Source: Pseudomonas sp. 30_B
GTDB lineage: Bacteria; Pseudomonadota; Gammaproteobacteria; Pseudomonadales; Pseudomonadaceae
Length of the DNA: 64,000 nt
Direction: 5' to 3'
NCBI RefSeq assembly: GCF_017491605.1
Contig: NZ_JAFGYY010000004.1
Location: 162,011-226,010 of the forward strand
Within the stretch, counting starts at the first letter, position 1; every line of letters starts with the position of its first letter. Of the stretch, positions 57,035 through 64,000 are shown piece by piece. The notes under the pieces were generated by a model. It did not search any database, was not told where the DNA came from, and saw only the letters and a list, made by a program, of their open reading frames with translations. The translations under genes were made by a program, and so were the position numbers.

Positions 57035-60000
57035 TCAGCTGTGGTGTTTTTCTACCACGTTGCCTTCTTCTTCCTCGGTCTTCTCGGCTTTTTCGCCTTC
57101 AGCCTGCTCGGCAACCGATTGCTCGGTCTGCTCGACGGCTTCGTTCACCACTTCGGCCTCGACGGTCTCGGTGGTGACTTCAGCGGCCGGCTCGACCACG
57201 ACTTCGGCTTCCACGGCAGCAGCTTCTTCAGCCACAGCTTCGACAGCCGGAGCTGCTTCGACCTGCGGAGCTGCCGCAGCGGCAGCAGCGGCTTCGCGAG
57301 CCAGGCGCTCCTGGCGACGACGCTCGCGCGGGTCATTGGAGGCGCGGCCGGTGGCGTTGGCCGGAACGGCTGGAGCAGCATCTTCGGCAGGAGCCGGAGC
57401 GACAGCCGGAGCTTCTACCTTGGGCTCTTCTGCCGGTTGGGCGACGGCTTCGGTCACGGTTTCAGCAACCGGAACCGGCACTTCTTCTGCAGCGACCGGC
57501 TCGGCAGCCTGTTCGGCGGGCTTGGCCAGGAACTCGATGGTCTGTTCCAGGGCGCTTTCGGTGCGTACGGCCTCGACGACGTTGGATTCGACCGGTTGAG
57601 CGGCTTCGGAAGCGGTTTCGGCGGCCGGCTGCTGTTCAGCGGCGATTTCGGCAACGACAGCGGCAGTAGCGGCAACCACGGCAGCAGCCGGCGCTTCGCC
57701 AGCGGCCTGTTCGCCGCTTTCTTCGGCACCTTCTACGCCATCGACACCGGCTTCACGCTGACGCTCGCGGCGGTTGCTGCGGCGGCGCTGGCCGCGGGAG
57801 CGACGACGCGGACGCTCGCCATCGGCGCCTTCCTGGTCGTCCTGCTGGTCCAGCAGTTCTTCGTTCAGCAGCTCTTCGGATTCCACGGCAGCGGCTTCGC
57901 TGGCCTGACGTTCCTCGCGCGGCTGGCGCTCTTCACGTGGTTGACGCTCGGCGCGCGGCTGACGTTCCTCGCGGGCCGGACGCTCGCCACGCTCTTCGCG
58001 GGGCTGGCGCTCTTCACGCGGTTGACGCTCGGCACGCTCTTCACGGGGCTGACGCTCCTCGCGGGGTTGGCGCTCAGCGCGCTCTTCACGCGGCTGGCGT
58101 TCCTCGCGGGGCTGGCGCTCGGCACGCTCTTCACGCGGTTGACGCTCTTCGCGGGGCTGACGTTCGGCACGCTCTTCGCGCGGCTGGCGTTCCTCGCGCG
58201 GTTGACGCTCGGCACGCTCTTCACGCGGCTGGCGCTCCTCGCGGGGCTGACGTTCGGCACGTTCCTCACGCGGCTGGCGCTCTTCGCGGGCCGGCCGCTC
58301 GGCGCGTTCGCCACGCTCACCGCGCTCGTCGCGACGACGCTCGCCACGTTCCTTGCGTTCGTCATCGCGACGGCCACCGTCGCGACCATCACGGCGACGG
58401 TTCTGCTGACGGCCGTTGCGGCGTTCGCCCTGGCCTTCGCTGCGCTCGGTGGCCGGCTTCTCGGCGGCGGCCGGTTGCGGCTGCTCCGGCTTGCTGCCGG
58501 CAAACAGGCTGACCAGCGACTTCACCAGGCCCTGGAACAGGCTCGGCTCCGGCATCGGCTTGGGCGCTTCGACAACCGGCGCGGGCGCGGCTGCGGCGGC
58601 AGTCTGCTGCGGGGCAGGGGTTTGCGGGGATACGGTCTTCACCGCGGCTTCCTGGCGGACCAGGGTGCGGGTGGAGCTGATCGGCTGGACTTCCTCGTGC
58701 TCGATGTGGGCCATCTCGTAGCTGGATTGGCCGGCCAGCAGCTCGGGGCTGTCGTCGCGCAGGCGCTGCACTTCGAAGTGCGGAGTTTCCAGGTGGTCGT
58801 CCGGCAGGATGAAGATGCGCGCGCGGGTGCGCAGCTCGATCTTGGTGATGGCGTTGCGCTTCTCGTTGAGCAGGAAGGCGGCAACCTGGAACGGCACGCG
58901 TGCACGAACTTCGGCGGTGCGGTCCTTCAGGGCCTCTTCCTCGATCAGGCGCAGGATCGCCAGCGACAGGGATTCGACGTCGCGGATGATGCCTTGGCCG
59001 TTGCAGCGCGGGCAGACGATGCCGCTGGTCTCGCCCAGGGACGGACGCAGGCGCTGACGGGACATTTCCAGCAGGCCGAAGCGCGAAATGCGGCCAACCT
59101 GGACGCGGGCGCGGTCGGCTTCCAGGGCTTCGCGCACACGCTCTTCCACGGCGCGTTGGTTCTTCGCCGGGGTCATGTCGATGAAGTCGATGACGATCAG
59201 GCCGCCGATGTCGCGCAGGCGCAGCTGACGGGCAATCTCTTCGGCTGCTTCCAGGTTGGTCTGCAGCGCGGTTTCCTCGATGTCGCCGCCTTTGGTGGCG
59301 CGCGCCGAGTTGATGTCGATGGACACCAGGGCTTCGGTCGGGTCGATGACGATGGAGCCGCCCGACGGCAGCTTCACTTCACGCTGGAAGGCGGTTTCGA
59401 TCTGGCTCTCGATCTGGAAGCGGTTGAACAGCGGAACGCTGTCCTGGTACAGCTTCACCTTGCTTGCGTACTGCGGCATGACCTGGCGGATGAAGTTCAG
59501 GGCTTCTTCCTGGGCGTCGATGCTGTCGATCAGCACTTCGCCGATGTCCTGGCGCAGGTAGTCGCGGATGGCGCGGATGATGACGTTGCTTTCCTGATAG
59601 ATCAGGAACGGACCGCTGCGCTCGCCCGAGGCTTCCTTGATGGCGCCCCACAGTTGCAGCAGGTAGTCGAGGTCCCACTGCAGCTCTTCGGAGCTGCGGC
59701 CAAGGCCGGCAGTGCGGACGATCAGGCCCATGTCGCCGGGAACGTTCAGGCCGTTCAGCGCTTCGCGCAGTTCATTGCGCTCTTCGCCTTCGATACGGCG
59801 GGAGATGCCACCGGCACGCGGGTTGTTCGGCATCAGCACCAGGTAACGGCCGGCGAGGCTGATGAAGGTGGTCAGGGCTGCGCCCTTGTTGCCACGCTCT
59901 TCTTTCTCGACCTGGACGATGACTTCCTGGCCCTCGCTGAGCACATCCTTGATGTTGATGCGGCCTTCGGGGTTCTTCTTGAAGTATTCGCGGGAAATTT

Positions 60001-60214
60001 CTTTGAGGGGGAGGAAGCCGTGGCGCTCGGCGCCGAAGTCGACGAAGGCGGCTTCGAGGCTGGGTTCGATGCGGGTGATGCGCCCTTTATAGATGTTGGC
60101 CTTCTTCTGTTCGCGCGCGCCGGACTCGATGTCCAGGTCGAACAGGCGTTGGCCGTCTACTAGCGCTACACGCAACTCTTCGGGTTGAGTTGCGTTGATC
60201 AGCATTCTTTTCAT
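57035..60214 (-). CDS. rne: Ribonuclease E
   Basis: 1059 residues from ATG 60214 ([18 protein letters not shown]). Order: RNase H-like and S1 domain ([22 protein letters not shown]), 5' sensor, DNase I-like catalytic domain ([17 protein letters not shown] with metal Asp residues) and the Zn-link CPRCNGQG (about 408). The C-terminal half (from about 530) is disordered: Arg/Asp/Glu-rich RNA-binding region, a 15-residue tandem repeat (about 640-770), then an Ala/Glu/Val-rich acidic part ending in [10 protein letters not shown] and an acidic tail. It initiates mRNA decay and rRNA/tRNA processing and scaffolds the degradosome. Size is near P. aeruginosa Rne. Confidence 0.96.
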   Translation of the reverse strand: MKRMLINATQPEELRVALVDGQRLFDLDIESGAREQKKANIYKGRITRIEPSLEAAFVDFGAERHGFLPLKEISREYFKKNPEGRINIKDVLSEGQEVIVQVEKEERGNKGAALTTFISLAGRYLVLMPNNPRAGGISRRIEGEERNELREALNGLNVPGDMGLIVRTAGLGRSSEELQWDLDYLLQLWGAIKEASGERSGPFLIYQESNVIIRAIRDYLRQDIGEVLIDSIDAQEEALNFIRQVMPQYASKVKLYQDSVPLFNRFQIESQIETAFQREVKLPSGGSIVIDPTEALVSIDINSARATKGGDIEETALQTNLEAAEEIARQLRLRDIGGLIVIDFIDMTPAKNQRAVEERVREALEADRARVQVGRISRFGLLEMSRQRLRPSLGETSGIVCPRCNGQGIIRDVESLSLAILRLIEEEALKDRTAEVRARVPFQVAAFLLNEKRNAITKIELRTRARIFILPDDHLETPHFEVQRLRDDSPELLAGQSSYEMAHIEHEEVQPISSTRTLVRQEAAVKTVSPQTPAPQQTAAAAAPAPVVEAPKPMPEPSLFQGLVKSLVSLFAGSKPEQPQPAAAEKPATERSEGQGERRNGRQQNRRRDGRDGGRRDDERKERGERRRDERGERGERAERPAREERQPREERAERQPREERQPREERAERQPREERQPREERAERQPREERQPREERAERQPREERQPREERAERQPREERQPREERAERQPREERQPREERGERPAREERQPRAERQPREERQPREERQASEAAAVESEELLNEELLDQQDDQEGADGERPRRRSRGQRRRSNRRERQREAGVDGVEGAEESGEQAAGEAPAAAVVAATAAVVAEIAAEQQPAAETASEAAQPVESNVVEAVRTESALEQTIEFLAKPAEQAAEPVAAEEVPVPVAETVTEAVAQPAEEPKVEAPAVAPAPAEDAAPAVPANATGRASNDPRERRRQERLAREAAAAAAAAPQVEAAPAVEAVAEEAAAVEAEVVVEPAAEVTTETVEAEVVNEAVEQTEQSVAEQAEGEKAEKTEEEEGNVVEKHHS
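57905..58300 (-). repeat. 45-bp tandem repeat inside rne
   Basis: About six full copies plus degenerate flanking ones encode the unit [15 protein letters not shown]. Copies differ mainly at synonymous positions, so the array is old enough to drift yet length-prone. No frame interruption. Confidence 0.9.
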
Positions 60215-60791
60215 GTAGTACCAATGGTTTCCGGGGCCACCGGAAACGGCGATCGGCACACACGACTCTCACGGTCGGTGCTAAGGCACGTACTCAGGAA
60301 TGGCGGGCCATTCCCGTGTCCAGCGGCAGCAGGAGAAATCTGCTGTGCCGCGACTACGTTTCCTGCTTGTCGAGTAAGAACAAGCACTCATCAGGAGGAG
60401 GAATCGACTGTCAGATGCGGACGATGAAGGCGTCTACGTTCAAGGCATGAAAGCAACGCAATCCGACAGTTGTGCATCTCCGCCCTGCACATTTCCTTAA
60501 GAGCCGGGTGCCGCTCGCAGAATCCGGGAGCGGGGTTGGCTTTTATCACGGCTACCTTGGTGGCCGTGGTCATGTCTCAAGGCCTGGGTTTCGAGGCGCT
60601 GTCGGCGGGCGAATCGCTCTTGCCGTTGCAACGCTTCAGGGGACTGCCTCGTGTCCGTTCAATGTGTTTGCAGGCGGTTGGGGACGGCGATTACGCGATC
60701 ATCCGCGGGCCTGGCCACTTTTGGCGGCCTCCCGAATATAGCAGCAATGATTAAGTGCTTCAATTGAATGAAAAATTGTTATTATATCCGG
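60215..60791. other. Divergent intergenic region rne / rluC with long rne leader
   Basis: 577 bp without a gene. On the rne (minus) side it includes a bulged hairpin GCGGCAGCAG / CTGCTGTGCCGC (60323-60351), about 110 nt before the rne ATG. Long structured leaders mediate RNase E autoregulation in E. coli; the same use here is inference. On the rluC side the last 40 bp are AT-rich and hold its promoter. Confidence 0.55.
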
Positions 60792-61748
60792 ATGACGAAT
60801 CCCGCCCCTCCGACTTCCGGCGTTCAGCTGCTTGAAGTCGCGCCGGAGTATGCCGGCCAACGTATCGACAATTTCCTCCGCACCCAGCTCAAGGGCGTGC
60901 CCAAGACCCTGATCTACCGCATCCTTCGCAAGGGTGAGGTGCGGGTCAATAAAGGCCGCATCAAGCCCGAGTACAAGCTGCAGGCCGGCGACGTGGTGCG
61001 CGTGCCGCCGCTGCGCCTGGCCGAGCGCGACGAGCCCGTGCCATTGGCTCAGGGCCTGCTGGAGCGCCTTGAGGCCGCCATCGTCTTCGAGGATAAGGCG
61101 CTGATCGTGGTGAACAAGCCCACCGGTATCGCCGTGCATGGCGGCAGCGGGCTGAACTACGGCGTCATCGAGGCGTTCCGCCAGCTGCGTCCGGAATGCA
61201 AGGACCTGGAGCTGGTGCATCGCCTGGACCGTGATACGTCCGGTCTGCTGATGATCGCCAAGAAGCGCAGCATGCTGCGCCATCTGCACGACGCTCTGCG
61301 CGGCGAGCGCGTGGTGGACAAGCGCTACCACGCCTTGGTGCGTGGCAGCTGGCCGGCGGCGAAGAAGCAGATTGCCGTGCCGCTGCTGAAGAACAACCTG
61401 CGCTCCGGCGAGCGCGTGGTGGAAGTGAACCCTGAGGGCAAGGAGGCGCTGACCGAGTTCAAGGTGCTGCGCCGCTTCGGTGACTTCGCCACCCTGGTGG
61501 AGGCGCGCCCGATTACCGGTCGTACTCACCAGATCCGCGTGCATGCCAAGCATGCCGGTCATTCCATTGCCGGTGATCCCAAGTACGGCGACGAAGATTT
61601 CTCCCGCGAAATCCGCGAGCTGGGCGGCAAGCGCCTGTTCCTGCATTCCGCGTTCCTGCGCGTGCCGATGCCTGATGGCTCGGTGCTGGAGCTGGAGGCG
61701 CCGGTCGATGAGGTCTGGCAGCGTACTGTGGAGCGCCTGGATGCGTGA
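60792..61748 (+). CDS. rluC: Ribosomal large subunit pseudouridine synthase C
   Basis: 318 residues from ATG 60792 (relatives start MTNP); an ATG at 60768 would add eight residues including YY and lies in the promoter. N-terminal S4 domain ([25 protein letters not shown]), then RluA-family catalytic motif [11 protein letters not shown] with the nucleophile Asp, and [15 protein letters not shown]. It modifies U955, U2504 and U2580 of 23S rRNA in E. coli. No Shine-Dalgarno is visible and TATTAT lies at 60780-60785. Stop overlaps the HAD gene. Confidence 0.93.
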   Translation: MTNPAPPTSGVQLLEVAPEYAGQRIDNFLRTQLKGVPKTLIYRILRKGEVRVNKGRIKPEYKLQAGDVVRVPPLRLAERDEPVPLAQGLLERLEAAIVFEDKALIVVNKPTGIAVHGGSGLNYGVIEAFRQLRPECKDLELVHRLDRDTSGLLMIAKKRSMLRHLHDALRGERVVDKRYHALVRGSWPAAKKQIAVPLLKNNLRSGERVVEVNPEGKEALTEFKVLRRFGDFATLVEARPITGRTHQIRVHAKHAGHSIAGDPKYGDEDFSREIRELGGKRLFLHSAFLRVPMPDGSVLELEAPVDEVWQRTVERLDA

Positions 61749-62436
61749 GTATTCCCTGCTGATCTTCGACTGGGATGGCACGCTGGTGGATTCCATCGGC
61801 CGTATCGTCGAGTCGATGCGCGTTGCGGCGGTCAACTCCGGCCTGCCGTCGCGCAGTGATGAGGCGATCAAGGGCATCATCGGTCTTGGCCTGCCCGAGG
61901 CGATCCAGACGCTCTATCCCGAAGTGGAAGAGGGCGAGCCTCTGGATCGATTCCGTCGCGACTACGGCGAACACTATCTAAGTCTGGAAGTGCAGCCTTC
62001 GCCGCTGTTCCCCGGCGTTGCCGAGGCGATGGTCGAGTTTCGTGATGCGGGATACCAGTTGGCGGTTGCTACCGGCAAGAATCGCCGTGGGCTGGATCGC
62101 GTGCTGGCGGGGCAGGGCTGGACCGACTTCTTCGATATCACCCGTGCTGCCGACGAGTCGGCGAGCAAGCCTGATCCACGTATGCTCCATGAAATTCTCC
62201 GGCATTGCCGGGTCGATGCTCGCGATGCGCTGATGGTGGGCGATTCGCCCTTCGATCTGGAAATGGCGCGCCGGGCCGGCATGGATTCGGTGGCGGTGGG
62301 CTATGGTGCGCAGTCGCTGGAGATTCTGCGGGAGTATGCTCCGGCGCTGGAAGTGGGGCATTTCAATGAATTTCGCGCCTGGCTGTCCGGGCGCTCGGTA
62401 AAACCGCTGCTTAAGGTGGGCAACGATGTCGGATGA
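61741..62436 (+). CDS. HAD-superfamily hydrolase (phosphoglycolate phosphatase-like)
   Basis: 231 residues from ATG 61741, overlapping rluC by 8 bp. Motif [11 protein letters not shown] (nucleophile and acid Asp), motif II VATGKN, motif III SKPDP and motif [18 protein letters not shown], with a helical C1 cap as in Gph. Members of this rluC-linked group are often named phosphoglycolate phosphatase, but their substrate is usually unproven. Overlaps sppA by 11 bp. Confidence 0.88.
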   Translation: MREYSLLIFDWDGTLVDSIGRIVESMRVAAVNSGLPSRSDEAIKGIIGLGLPEAIQTLYPEVEEGEPLDRFRRDYGEHYLSLEVQPSPLFPGVAEAMVEFRDAGYQLAVATGKNRRGLDRVLAGQGWTDFFDITRAADESASKPDPRMLHEILRHCRVDARDALMVGDSPFDLEMARRAGMDSVAVGYGAQSLEILREYAPALEVGHFNEFRAWLSGRSVKPLLKVGNDVG

Positions 62437-63421
62437 ATGGAAGGCTGACGAGAGCAAGGCCGCGCAAGCCACGGTAGGTGACGATAAGAGCTGGAAGCTG
62501 CTGGAGAAGGCCGTGCTGGCTGGAGTTCAGGAGCAGCGCCGCTCGCGCCGCTGGGGCATCTTCTTCAAGTTGCTGACCTTCCTTTATCTATTCGTCGCCC
62601 TGGCGCTGTTCAGTCCGTTCGGTGGTCTGTCCAAGTCTGCCTCGCGCAGTGCCAGTCATACGGCGATGATCGAGGTGAAGGGCATGATCGCCGACGACGA
62701 GCCGGCCAGTGCCGACAATGTCGTCGGTGCGCTGCGATCGGCGTTCGAGGATGCCGGTACCAAGGGGATCGTGCTGCGCATCAACAGTCCGGGCGGCAGT
62801 CCGGTGCAGTCGGGCTATATCTACGATGAAATCAAGCGCTTGCGCGGCGAGCATCCGGATATCAAGGTCTATGCCGTGATCAGTGATCTCGGCGCCTCCG
62901 GTGCTTATTACATCGCCAGTGCTGCCGACCAGATCTATGCCGACAAGGCCAGTCTGGTGGGCTCCATCGGTGTGACGGCGGCGACGTTCGGCTTCGTCGG
63001 TACCATGGAGAAGCTGGGGGTGGATCGCCGTGTCTACACCTCGGGCGAACACAAGGCGTTCCTCGATCCGTTCCAGCCGCAGAAGCCGGATGAAACCGCG
63101 TTCTGGCAGCAGGTGCTGGATACGACGCACAAGCAGTTCATCGACAGTGTGAAGAAAGGGCGTGGCGATCGTCTGAAGGACAAGGATCATCCCGAGCTGT
63201 TCTCCGGTCTGATCTGGTCCGGCGAGCAGGCGCTGCAGTTGGGTCTGATCGACGGCCTGGGTAGCACCAGCTATGTGGCGCGCGAAATCATCAAGGAGAA
63301 GGAAGTGGTGGACTACACCGTCCAGGAAACTCCCTTCGACCGCTTCGCCAAGAAGCTGGGTACCAGCGTCGCCGAGCGTCTGGCGCTGTGGATGGGCTGG
63401 CAGGGGCCTGCTCTGCGCTGA
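62426..63421 (+). CDS. sppA: Signal peptide peptidase SppA, short single-domain type
   Basis: 331 residues. Cytoplasmic N-terminus (~45 residues), one signal-anchor helix (FFKLLTFLYLFVALALF), then a single S49 protease domain: INSPGGSPVQSGYIYDEI, catalytic Ser in LGASGAYYIASAAD, and the general-base Lys in YADKASLVGSIGV. It acts on the periplasmic side, degrading leftover signal peptides. Half the size of E. coli SppA, like Bacillus and 36-kDa-type SohB relatives, so it would assemble as a larger oligomer (family knowledge). Confidence 0.92.
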   Translation: MSDEWKADESKAAQATVGDDKSWKLLEKAVLAGVQEQRRSRRWGIFFKLLTFLYLFVALALFSPFGGLSKSASRSASHTAMIEVKGMIADDEPASADNVVGALRSAFEDAGTKGIVLRINSPGGSPVQSGYIYDEIKRLRGEHPDIKVYAVISDLGASGAYYIASAADQIYADKASLVGSIGVTAATFGFVGTMEKLGVDRRVYTSGEHKAFLDPFQPQKPDETAFWQQVLDTTHKQFIDSVKKGRGDRLKDKDHPELFSGLIWSGEQALQLGLIDGLGSTSYVAREIIKEKEVVDYTVQETPFDRFAKKLGTSVAERLALWMGWQGPALR

Positions 63422-63440
63422 TTCCTTCCTCTATATAAAG

Positions 63441-63466
63441 GAGGGCCCGGCAATTGCCGGGCCTTC
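63441..63466. terminator. Convergent hairpin sppA / maf
   Basis: GGCCCGGC-AATT-GCCGGGCC, perfect 8-bp GC stem between convergent stops; only a short TT follows. Confidence 0.7.
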
Positions 63467-63485
63467 TGCGTTTCGGGTCCTGACT

Positions 63486-64000
63486 TCAGGGAATGAGCAC
63501 CTGCTCGGCCAGCAGCATGTCCACAAGGCGGATCAGTGGCAGGCCGATCAGGCTGGTGGCGTCTTCGCCTTCGGTGGAGCGGAACAGGCTTACGCCCAGG
63601 CCTTCGGCCTTGAAGCTGCCGGCGCAGTCGAAGGGCTGCTCGGCTTCCAGGTAGCGGCGAATGCGCGTGTCGTCGAGATCGCGGAAGTTCACGGTGAAGG
63701 GCACGCAATCGACCTGGCTGCGGCCGCTCCGGCTGTTCAGCAGGCAGAGGCCTGTGAGGAAGCTGACGCTCTTGCCGCTGGCGGCCTTCAGTTGTTCGAT
63801 GGCGCGCTCGATGTCGTGAGGTTTGCCGAGAATCCGGTTGCCGTTCACTGCGGCCTGGTCGGAGCCGATGATCAGGTGGTCGGGATAGCGCTGGGCGAGG
63901 GCGCGCGCTTTACTTTCCGCCAGGCGCCGGACCAGTTGCTTGGCGCTTTCGTCGGGCAGCGGGCTTTCGTCGATGTCGGGGCTTGCGCATTCGAACGGCA
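63486..64000 (-). CDS. Maf-family nucleotide pyrophosphatase, C-terminal part (cut by window end)
   Basis: 171 codons are visible; the N-terminus (with the usual SxSPRR loop) lies beyond the window. Seen: FECASPDIDES near the truncated start, HLIIGSDQAAVNG (catalytic Asp region), GKPHDIERAIEQL and SLIGLPLIRLVDML at the end. This matches the Maf/YceF branch (7-methyl-GTP pyrophosphatase), which in Pseudomonas precedes the yceD-rpmF ribosomal region. Maf proteins remove non-canonical nucleotides. Convergent with sppA. Confidence 0.88.
   Translation of the reverse strand, partial: PFECASPDIDESPLPDESAKQLVRRLAESKARALAQRYPDHLIIGSDQAAVNGNRILGKPHDIERAIEQLKAASGKSVSFLTGLCLLNSRSGRSQVDCVPFTVNFRDLDDTRIRRYLEAEQPFDCAGSFKAEGLGVSLFRSTEGEDATSLIGLPLIRLVDMLLAEQVLIP

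Noticed and set aside
56999..60163. A 1054-codon open frame on the plus strand covering almost all of rne, with hydrophobic Leu/Thr/Phe-rich repeats
   Set aside because: It is the reverse-complement shadow of rne: the Arg/Glu repeat (CGN, GAR codons) read backwards gives Leu/Phe/Thr/Ala. It has no Shine-Dalgarno or family, while rne on the other strand is unmistakable.

Overview
The window is a chromosomal segment of a high-GC Pseudomonas, most likely of the P. aeruginosa / P. nitroreducens / P. citronellolis group. The evidence is protein-level resemblance to P. aeruginosa genes recalled from memory (LexA with A90-G91, S125 and K162; NagZ with H174 and D244; PsrA, FadBA, Mfd, RNase E), Pseudomonas-type REP palindromes, and a gene order that largely follows the P. 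aeruginosa block running from about PA3027 down to PA2972. No phage, insertion sequence, CRISPR, rRNA or tRNA gene was seen.

Layout. 1-1181: N-terminal part of a giant VCBS-repeat adhesin (minus strand), then 0.55 kb without a convincing gene. 1.7-8.7 kb: an AraC regulator divergent from an alkyl-DHAP-synthase-like flavoprotein, a GlpD-family glycerol-3-phosphate dehydrogenase, an FGGY sugar/polyol kinase and a YegS-type lipid kinase. This is a glycerolipid-flavoured set with no settled pathway, and the best candidate here for an undescribed system. 8.7-18 kb: CheV, a MOSC protein, an LprI-like protein, Slt lytic transglycosylase, ABC-F protein Uup, UspA and several uncharacterised small proteins. 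18.4-22.2 kb: fadBA beta-oxidation operon. 22.3-30.5 kb: topA, the SOS pair lexA-sulA, the fatty-acid-responsive repressor psrA with two operators, a leaderless L,D-transpeptidase-fold protein, nagZ and methylthioinosine phosphorylase. 30.6-38 kb: operon mfd-csiV-SNF2/SWIM helicase. 38-45.6 kb: a long-form GAPDH, aromatic amino acid permease, an ApbE flavin transferase that sits without the nqr operon, soluble transhydrogenase, a GDPD phosphodiesterase and a PilZ protein. 45.8-49 kb: lolCDE lipoprotein export. 49-57 kb: DUF2062 protein, ComEC, and the envelope operon exbB-exbD-lpxK-trm112-kdsB-ptp-murB. 57-64 kb: rne (with a striking 45-bp tandem repeat), divergent rluC-HAD-sppA, and a Maf protein truncated by the window end.

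Together the genes are mostly core: envelope biogenesis and recycling (Slt, NagZ, LpxK, KdsB, MurB, LolCDE), DNA and RNA maintenance (TopA, LexA, Mfd, SNF2, Rne, RluC), and fatty acid degradation with its regulator in the same window. Non-coding items of note are five REP doublets and two copies of a nested hairpin element whose stems change by compensating substitutions.
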